A stretch of DNA of 5,408 bases from Acidobacteriota bacterium (GTDB taxonomy: Bacteria; Acidobacteriota; Terriglobia; Terriglobales; Acidobacteriaceae), in NCBI GenBank assembly GCA_021819255.1, contig JAKART010000193.1, positions 1 through 5,408 of the forward strand, in the 5' to 3' direction. Made by a program: the position numbers and the translations under genes. This document shows, piece after piece, positions 1-5,408 of the stretch. Positions within the stretch are counted from its first letter, which is position 1. Every line of letters starts with the position of its first letter. Below the pieces are notes generated by a model. The model saw nothing but the letters and a program-made list of their open reading frames with translations. It had not been told where the DNA came from and searched no databases.

Positions 1-2981
1 AAGAGGAATGCTGTGATGTTGGTCGTCTGGCCCTCGCGCGCTCGGTCAAACAGCAGCGACCGGTCCTTCATCTGTGGCTCCAGCATGCTGGCCAGTTCCT
101 GCACCCAGATCTCGCAGGCGTCGTCGGTGTTGGCGCGCCCATTCTGCAACAAGGGAAAGACCACGTCCTGAAATAGCCATGGCTCGGCCCAAGCCAGTTG
201 CCGCATATGACCTCGCATGGAGTCGACCAAGCACTGCAACACGTCTGCGGGGATCGTCGACGGCAGTGTCTCATGCAGCGCCGCGACCAGACCTTTGTAG
301 ATCTCGGCCTTTTGCGGATTCCCTGCCGCGTGCTGAACCATCCAGCCCAGGGTACGCACCTGCTCTTGGTCAGTATATTTGGCCAACAACTGCAGCACTG
401 TGGTGAGATCTCCCGTCTTTTCCAGTTGCATCTCAATTGCATTCAGTCCCATCCATTGCAGGAGGCCATTGCCGCTGCGAACAAGTCGATCCCGTTGTGC
501 GTCGCTGATGTCGAACTGCTGCACCGACAACGCAATTTCGCTGACGATCTGGCTCAATAGAGACAAACGCATCACATCCGAACCTTGAGGCTCCATTGGC
601 AAGCTGGCCACCTGGGTCTCGGCGATCGCCAGCAGGGCATTTGGTGCATACCACCACAGAAACTTGATGGTAAAGTACTCCGCCCAAGTCAGGGCTGCGT
701 ATTTTGTCGCATGGAACAGATGATGTACGTGATAAGGGCTGTGCAGCAGTGTCTCGACTGGTTCTAGAAAAAACCGGGCGTCCACCACGGCCAGTTCCTT
801 GTCCACCTCGTCATGCGCGCGGTTGAACGATGCCTTTAGGAATCGTGCCAAGAATTCCAGAAAGCCACGCTCGGATTCGATCTCGTGAAAGCGGTAGTCT
901 CCGAAAGGTGAGTGTGCGAGCACCTCGCCGAGCACCTCCCAGGCCGCCGTAAAGCCCGCGAAATTGCCCGACTGCGAATTCAGACAATTGCGCAGGCCTG
1001 CCTCCTCGGGCAGCGCGAGCGAGCCATCCTTGATCAGGTTCAGCGCCGTCATCTGCTCCTTCAACGAATCGCCGCTCAAGCCTTGCAGCGACGGCTCGCT
1101 GATCCATACACTCAGCACATCGCCTGCCTTAGCGTTTTCTAGGAAGCGTAGTGGTTCGTAGCGTCGCGGCGCTGTAGGCGATGCCGTAGAATCAAAGAGA
1201 AGCCGCATGGAGGGATTCTCGATCTCTCCATCGGGCGGCGTAGCCATCGCCTCCTGCACCAGGCCGGACTTATATTGCTCAACCTTGAGCAGAACATCCG
1301 CAGGGATCGGGGTGACCAGCAAGGGGTAGTTTTCAGCAGCTTTTTGAAACGAGTTGGACAGGTTGAAACCTGCGACCGGTAGCCTGTCCGCTCCCATGAC
1401 CAGGATGTAGCGATCATGTAGCCGGCCTTCCTTTATGCCGTAGATACGCAGCTTGATGCGTTTCAGTAATTGGCTGTTGTGCTCACAACTCGCCACCAGA
1501 TTGTTAACCCGGCCCGAGGTTGGCAGATCCGATTCGCCCTGCGAGGCTTCGACCTCCTTCGATGGCTTTGGTAAAGACGTGAAGACGATGTAATCGGCAT
1601 TCTGTCCCGCACAGAGCAACACCAGACCCAAGCCGGCGGCATCGAAATAGGGATCGAAAATGACTATCTGATGCTGCTGATACTTGGCCAGCAGCGCCTT
1701 GAACCACTCCACGAATTGCAGTCGCCCCTCGCCATCGCCCTGGCCCCAGCGCAGGAAGAACTGCCCCTCTGACTTTGGCGGATGGAGCCGCGCAAAAAGG
1801 GAAACGAGTTCGCGGTTAACTGGAACCCAAGGGTCCGCCTTGCGCCCACCAATGTGGTTGGCAAACCCCGTATTACCACGGTTAAGCGTAAGCGCTGCAT
1901 TCACTCGCTCTAACATGGCCGGCCGCGTGGTTTTCCCCAGCCAGTCGAACTTGACAGGCGTGGCGCCTTGACCCACCACATGTCCCTGGAAATTGACCTC
2001 CCGGATGTACCCGATTCGCCACCGGCAACACAGTGTGCCCTGGCTGGACGGGTCGCCATGGAAGCCGAATATCTCCAGTTCGGTACTGTCGGTTCTGGCG
2101 CGTAGCTGGTCGCTCAGCTCGAACTTGCATTCGAAAATGCCGTTCACATCTTTTGCTGCAGTGGCGATACCCGAATAGGCGATTTGGCCGCCATTCGCGA
2201 TACTCAGGCGAAACTGGAAGCCACTGAAGTACGGTACCTGCATCGGATTGAATCGGGCGATAAGGGCTCGCGGATTATCGGCCCAGCTCACGTTTAGCAA
2301 GCGACGTTCCTGATCATCCAGCGTAGGAAATACTAATAGCTCGAGGTCGCCGAACCTGGCGATGTCGGTACCCCCAAAGTCCAGCCCAGTATCCTTGTTG
2401 ATGTGTTTGATCACCGATGCGGTCAAGGTCACGTCGTAGTCCTGACCCAGGCGGAACAGCGCCCCTTTGCCGGTCTGGGTGATCGACGCGCTGAAGGCCC
2501 CAGCTCCGCCATGCGGGCTGGAAGGCGAACGTTCGCCATACGCATCGCGGTTGAGCAGGTAAGCGACGGGGCGGTAGACGAGGTTATCGGCGGCGAGCGT
2601 GGTCGCTCCGAACCGTGTTTTCAACCGATCCGATAGTCCGATGTTCAGATCTTGGCTGACCTCCACGACGCTCCGGCCAGCGCTCAACCCTCGCAACAAC
2701 GCTGCACACTTGGCACTTTTGACATACAGGTTGAGCCGGCGGACCTGCGCCTGATATTCCCCAAAGGACTCGAAGTCGTCGTTGTCACTGGCGTACCAGT
2801 TGTCGCCGGCATGGCCGTATGGGAGAAGGCGGCCGTAGATGACGCGATTTTCAATGGATTGCCCGGACTTGATCTGCAAAATCCACAGCTGCAACGCGCA
2901 GTGGCGGGCATCCTTCGAGAACAGCCGCGCTAGCCGGTCATCGTTGAGCAGATCATCAAGTTCAGGGGCCATAGATTCCAT
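1..2981 (-). CDS. Large uncharacterised protein with central PLD-like (HDRY) domain, candidate defence effector; 3' end outside window
   Basis: Reading the minus strand from the ATG at 2981 gives 993 uninterrupted codons that leave the window without a stop, so the protein is C-terminally incomplete here. Residues 1-120 are mixed helix/strand with charged segments; about 130-400 looks beta-rich and ends in a YIREV segment near 325-329. Residues about 425-560 resemble a phospholipase-D-like core: a hydrophobic strand ending in DPYFD (443-447), a second strand IVFTS, then LHDRYILV with HDRY at 522-525 and GFNLSN at 538-543. PLD-like proteins use a histidine plus Lys/Arg to cut phosphodiesters, so a nuclease role is a reasonable inference. 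Arg replaces the usual Lys, and the Asp expected seven residues after His is Met529, so activity is uncertain. The remainder is mostly helical, with an aromatic patch at 766-778 (WAEYF, LWWY). No signal peptide is seen. The start at 2981 is preferred because AAAAGG lies 7 bases upstream; an in-frame ATG at 2999 lacks a ribosome site. From memory it recalls VPA1262-family proteins, unverified. It follows hsdR and the transposase on the same strand. Confidence 0.85.
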   Translation of the reverse strand, partial: MESMAPELDDLLNDDRLARLFSKDARHCALQLWILQIKSGQSIENRVIYGRLLPYGHAGDNWYASDNDDFESFGEYQAQVRRLNLYVKSAKCAALLRGLSAGRSVVEVSQDLNIGLSDRLKTRFGATTLAADNLVYRPVAYLLNRDAYGERSPSSPHGGAGAFSASITQTGKGALFRLGQDYDVTLTASVIKHINKDTGLDFGGTDIARFGDLELLVFPTLDDQERRLLNVSWADNPRALIARFNPMQVPYFSGFQFRLSIANGGQIAYSGIATAAKDVNGIFECKFELSDQLRARTDSTELEIFGFHGDPSSQGTLCCRWRIGYIREVNFQGHVVGQGATPVKFDWLGKTTRPAMLERVNAALTLNRGNTGFANHIGGRKADPWVPVNRELVSLFARLHPPKSEGQFFLRWGQGDGEGRLQFVEWFKALLAKYQQHQIVIFDPYFDAAGLGLVLLCAGQNADYIVFTSLPKPSKEVEASQGESDLPTSGRVNNLVASCEHNSQLLKRIKLRIYGIKEGRLHDRYILVMGADRLPVAGFNLSNSFQKAAENYPLLVTPIPADVLLKVEQYKSGLVQEAMATPPDGEIENPSMRLLFDSTASPTAPRRYEPLRFLENAKAGDVLSVWISEPSLQGLSGDSLKEQMTALNLIKDGSLALPEEAGLRNCLNSQSGNFAGFTAAWEVLGEVLAHSPFGDYRFHEIESERGFLEFLARFLKASFNRAHDEVDKELAVVDARFFLEPVETLLHSPYHVHHLFHATKYAALTWAEYFTIKFLWWYAPNALLAIAETQVASLPMEPQGSDVMRLSLLSQIVSEIALSVQQFDISDAQRDRLVRSGNGLLQWMGLNAIEMQLEKTGDLTTVLQLLAKYTDQEQVRTLGWMVQHAAGNPQKAEIYKGLVAALHETLPSTIPADVLQCLVDSMRGHMRQLAWAEPWLFQDVVFPLLQNGRANTDDACEIWVQELASMLEPQMKDRSLLFDRAREGQTTNITAFL

Positions 2982-2988
2982 ATGAGCA

Positions 2989-2994
2989 CCTTTT
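2989..2994 (-). promoter_or_regulatory. Ribosome binding site of the PLD-like gene
   Basis: On the minus strand AAAAGG sits 7 bases before the ATG at 2981. It decides between this start and the in-frame ATG at 2999, which has no purine-rich sequence at the right distance. Choosing 2981 removes six residues (MRKGAH) from the longest reading. Confidence 0.6.
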
Positions 2995-3004
2995 CGCATT
3001 CTAA

Positions 3005-3024
3005 CCGTCGGCTTTGCCGAGCGG
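3005..3024. repeat. Short GC-rich hairpin between transposase and PLD-like gene
   Basis: TCGGC and GCCGA flank a TTT loop (3008-3020), and CCG/CGG can extend the stem outward past a single bulged G, for about 8 pairs in total. It lies 20 bases after the transposase stop and just before the PLD-like gene. No T tract follows on either strand, so a classical intrinsic terminator is not supported. It could be a weak attenuating structure or a remnant of an IS end. The 62-base gap that holds it (2982-3043) shows no convincing -35/-10 pair. Confidence 0.35.
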
Positions 3025-3043
3025 CGTTAATTGTCTACTACCG

Positions 3044-4328
3044 TTAATCCAACCCGCCTTCATCGGCAATCTCGACCAAGGTTGGAATGTGCGGACCGTA
3101 CTCCACAGTCTCGGATCTACCCGTCTTTTCAGCAATTCGAACGCCGCTGCCGACCCTTCGTGCATACTTGGCGTACAACATCTTAGCCCGAATGATCTCG
3201 TAACTATATCCACGCCCCATTCGGTTCGCTACCTTGGTCAATCCATTCAAGCCTTCCGTGTAGGCGTTCGTGATCCGGCTGGGCGAATCCCAGTAGGCGA
3301 AGATGTCTTCATAGTGATTGTGAACGGTCTTGGCCAGACTGCGAAAGCCATCCAATCCCTCGTCTGGCAACGAGTTTTCCCATGCCTCGAACGCCCGCAT
3401 AGCGGATTCCTTGGCCGGATCGTCGTAAATCCGGTAGAAGGCTTCCTTGAAGTCGTAGGCAACAGCCAGGTCTGGGATGATTTGCCGTACAACCCCCAAG
3501 GCTTTGACTTCCTCCGGAGAAAGGTTGTTGGACCGCTTCAAGGTGAGCCACCGGATCGACTTTTTCACCTTGATGCGTTCTGTCTTGTCCAGAGTCGCCT
3601 GGGTATTTCTTCCGCACAGTTTCCAGCGCCTCGGACGCCATTGCAACCACATGGAACTTGTCGATGACCAGACGGGCATTTGGCAGGTACTTGCTGAACG
3701 ACCGCTTGAACGGTCGCCACATGTCCGTGCAGACCCACTCCACCTTTTCTTTGTCAGGCAAGTTCTTGAAGAACGGCTTCAGGTGCTCCTGCGTTCGGAA
3801 CTCAAGCATCTGAAAGGCGTTGTTCGTAGCAAGGTTCGTGATAACGCAGCGCATGCCACCGGCTAGATTAACCTCATCAATACCCATGATGACAGGGGTT
3901 TCGTAATGAACTGTGCGTTCCAAATCCTCAATCAGATCCAAGGCGATGTTCTTGATGGTATTGACGGCCAGTCCGGTCTGCTCAGCGAGTGAATGGAAAG
4001 TCATTCCAAGGCAGCGCTCGCGAACGGCGTCCACCAGTCGCTTTGTAGCCCGACGGCGCTCATCCAGAAACGACAATTCCGGAACGACCATTGTTCCACA
4101 GGCGGAGCAGCGATAGCGTGGCCGGGAGATTTCCAAGCGAACCGGCTGCATTTGCATCGGTGTATCGGCAAACACATTTGTTCGGCGACCATGCCGATAC
4201 AATGGCTTGCCGCATTCCGGGCATAGCGGTGGATCACCTTCGAGGACTTCGGCAATGACGATAATGGCCTTATTTCCCGTGCGCAAATCCACAGGCTTAA
4301 CGCCTGGGAGGTTCAGTAAATCAAGCAC
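3044..4328 (-). pseudogene. ISL3-family transposase, frameshifted
   Basis: Two overlapping minus frames join into one ISL3-type transposase. The N-terminal frame starts at GTG 4328 and carries a zinc finger (CPEC at 36-39, CSAC at 74-77), an HTH-like stretch (about 108-133, ending in AVNTIKNIA), and two catalytic aspartates, D151 in MGIDEVNL and D202 in VCTDMWRPF, followed by DKFHVV. The family signature then continues in another frame: KKSIRW, YDFKEAF, HNHYEDIFAYWD and the catalytic glutamate in NAYTEGLN. Deleting one base of the GGG run at 3601-3603 turns KKYPGDSG into KKYQATLDKTER and yields about 427 residues, the usual family length, with that glutamate at 358. As written, the N-terminal frame runs on to 3309 as unrelated sequence, giving a 339-residue product without the glutamate, expected to be inactive. 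The GTG start overlaps the hsdR stop and has no good ribosome site; a TGA bounds the frame about 13 codons upstream with no ATG or GTG between. ISL3 enzymes move DNA by DDE chemistry. Family assignment is strong; whether the shift is real or a read error cannot be told here. Confidence 0.9.
3044..4328 (-). mobile_element. ISL3-family insertion sequence or remnant; true ends not identified
   Basis: The interval given is only the transposase-coding part. ISL3 elements usually carry inverted repeats of some 15-40 bases and create 8-base target duplications. I compared 2982-3043 with 4329-4400 in inverted and direct orientation and saw only short chance matches (GAGCGGCG near 3020 against GAGCGCCG near 4356, and CGTCGG near 3006 and 4380). 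If a right end exists it must lie inside the 3' end of hsdR. The element may be end-deleted, or its repeats too diverged to see by eye. Confidence 0.5.
3601..3603 (-). other. Site of the transposase frameshift (one extra C in a CCC run on the coding strand)
   Basis: The coding strand reads AAG AAA TAC CCA GGC. With one C fewer it reads AAG AAA TAC CAG GCG ACT, giving KKYQAT, which leads straight into the conserved downstream frame. The correct-frame signal ends at Tyr242 and resumes at the next codon, so no residues are lost. The site is not a homopolymer of seven or an A6G-type slippery sequence of the sort used for programmed IS frameshifting, and ISL3 elements normally encode the enzyme in a single frame. 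Confidence 0.75.
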
Positions 4329-5408
4329 CGAGGTCGTCCAGATCGATGTCGCGGCGCTCCCTGATCAACTCATAAATTACGTCGGTCAGGGCGGACATGG
4401 CTTGGCGGTCGGACTTCAGCACCAATGTCGCCAGTTTCTGATGGGAAGTCAGCGCGCGCACAACCCCTTGCTGAACTGCGCCGGGCAAGTTCCCCTTTAG
4501 TGCCTGCTCGCGGGTGTTGTTTTCGACTTGAGCCATCACGACATCGTTTTCACGCGCAATCGCGACGATGTGGTTGACGAAGGTCGCCTGGTCGCGCAGC
4601 GGCGTCGCATCGCCAAACAGGTGATTCAGCCGCTCGATGATTTCATGCAGGTAGTGCGGATCGTCACCTTTCCCGCCACCGGTTCCGGGACCGACGGGTT
4701 TCAATACCGGAGGCTCATCCTCCTCACCAGCCACATCATCCTTGTTCTTGATGTCGAACCCCGTCAGCACGAGCCCCTTCAGGTCCACGGATTCCGGGGG
4801 CTCACCATTGAGGCGCTTCTGAAGCAGTTTGGCAAACGCGGCATAGTTCTCCAGCTCTGGATCGCCGAAGTCGACCAACTGGGCGATGTAGGCGTAAGTA
4901 CGACAAAACCGCCCCAGACTTGCCTTGAAGGTCATGATGGTCTTGATCTGATCCGCATGTTCCCGGCGGTGATGATCCGCCGTTTTCATGCCCGCCTCGT
5001 CTCCCTGGCTGTGCGCTTTTTCGTAAGCAGATTCCCAGGTATTCACGGCCTCGCGCAGCATTTTCAGGCGTTGGTTAAAGAGGCGCGTGGACCGCTCCGT
5101 GGCGGCATAGAGCGCTTTGTGCTGTGGCTCCTGCGCCTGCGTGATGTCACGGATGGTCTTGAAGCGAGCTTCCTTGAAGGCGGCAAGGTCTTCCGCCTCG
5201 TATAGCCCCTGAGCATCAAGCGCTTCCTTGATCTCATAGACCACATTGAGGTCCTGCATGTCGTCGATCTGTGCGCCATCGTCGTACATGGCGAACGCTC
5301 GTCGCACATTGGCAGGATCATTTACGAAATCAATGATGAAGATTTCATCCTTGCCGGGCGCGATGCGGTTCAGGCGCGAGAAGGTCTGGACGACTTCCAC
5401 GTCGTTGG
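4321..5408 (-). CDS. hsdR: Type I restriction endonuclease R subunit, C-terminal part (5' end outside window)
   Basis: This is the C-terminal 361 residues of HsdR, the ATP-driven translocase and nuclease subunit of type I restriction-modification complexes, which works with HsdM and HsdS on DNA in the cytoplasm. The frame is open to the window edge. It begins in superfamily 2 helicase motif VI, VQTFSRLNR (about 5365-5391), followed by PGKDEIFIIDFVND, a signature of HsdR proteins. Next come the helical region (YEIKEALD, then CRTYAYIAQLVDFGDPELE) and VDLKGLVLTGFDIKN, a conserved run before the final domain. An acidic, Pro/Gly-rich linker (about 4660-4735; EEDEPP then GPGTGGGKGDD) leads to the C-terminal helical domain starting HEIIERLNHLFGD, with NNTREQ and SHQKLATLVL typical of the subunit's assembly domain. 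The nuclease domain and helicase motifs I-V lie to the right of the window. The gene ends at TGA 4321-4323, 8 bases inside the transposase frame. The last residues, from about RERRDID onward, could be native or altered by the insertion. Confidence 0.93.
   Translation of the reverse strand, partial: NDVEVVQTFSRLNRIAPGKDEIFIIDFVNDPANVRRAFAMYDDGAQIDDMQDLNVVYEIKEALDAQGLYEAEDLAAFKEARFKTIRDITQAQEPQHKALYAATERSTRLFNQRLKMLREAVNTWESAYEKAHSQGDEAGMKTADHHRREHADQIKTIMTFKASLGRFCRTYAYIAQLVDFGDPELENYAAFAKLLQKRLNGEPPESVDLKGLVLTGFDIKNKDDVAGEEDEPPVLKPVGPGTGGGKGDDPHYLHEIIERLNHLFGDATPLRDQATFVNHIVAIARENDVVMAQVENNTREQALKGNLPGAVQQGVVRALTSHQKLATLVLKSDRQAMSALTDVIYELIRERRDIDLDDLGA

Noticed and set aside
1..2400. Many short open frames on both strands suggesting a decayed region
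   Set aside because: They overlap one 993-codon minus-strand frame that is open over its whole visible length; it simply has no stop inside the window. The region is intact coding sequence, not debris.
3005..3024. Intrinsic transcription terminator after the transposase
   Set aside because: A stem-loop is present, but neither strand has the T run after it that an intrinsic terminator needs.
3595..3606. Programmed ribosomal frameshift in the transposase
   Set aside because: Restoring the frame needs a +1 skip at TAC CCA, whereas IS programmed shifts are typically -1 at A-rich slippery runs, and ISL3 transposases are normally single-frame.
3014..3667. 217-codon open frame on the plus strand
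   Set aside because: It lies exactly opposite the transposase C-terminal frame and resembles no known protein; the minus-strand frame carries conserved ISL3 motifs. It is an antisense shadow in GC-rich DNA.
3006..4386. CGTCGG near 3006 and 4380 as a target-site duplication
   Set aside because: Only six bases match, and the sequences just inside show no inverted repeat, so this is most likely chance.
4528..5205. 225-codon open frame on the plus strand
   Set aside because: Antisense to hsdR, whose conserved motifs fix the coding strand. No ribosome site or recognisable domain supports a plus-strand gene.

Overview
The window looks like part of a defence island from a GC-rich proteobacterium (Pseudomonas- or beta/gammaproteobacteria-like, judged from base composition, codon use and the style of the proteins; the genus cannot be fixed from this sequence). 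All coding sequence is on the minus strand, so transcription runs from the right edge to the left edge. There are three genes, almost no intergenic DNA, and both outer genes run off the window.

Right (4321-5408): the C-terminal third or so of a type I restriction enzyme R (motor/nuclease) subunit, HsdR, from helicase motif VI through the helical C-terminal region. Its methylase (hsdM) and specificity (hsdS) partners are not in the window and would be expected further right (upstream) if the locus is conventional.

Middle (3044-4328): an ISL3-family DDE transposase gene in the same orientation. It is broken by one extra base in a GGG run at 3601-3603; removing that base restores a continuous protein of about 427 residues with zinc finger, HTH and all three acidic catalytic residues. 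Its first usable start (GTG) overlaps the last 8 bases of hsdR, and no convincing terminal inverted repeats or target-site duplication could be found.

Left (1-2981): one uninterrupted frame of 993 codons, open at its 3' end, with a good Shine-Dalgarno sequence. It encodes a large protein with a beta-rich N-terminal half, a phospholipase-D-like core in the middle (DPYFD strand near residue 443, HDRY motif at 522-525, GFNLSN at 538-543) and a long helical C-terminal part. I do not recognise a characterised family with certainty; the layout recalls the large uncharacterised 'VPA1262-family' proteins, but that is from memory and unchecked. Its place directly downstream of hsdR makes it a candidate accessory defence nuclease or effector, with the transposase gene wedged between the two.

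No RNA genes, CRISPR arrays or plus-strand genes were supported. The long plus-strand open frames opposite hsdR and the transposase are antisense shadows.
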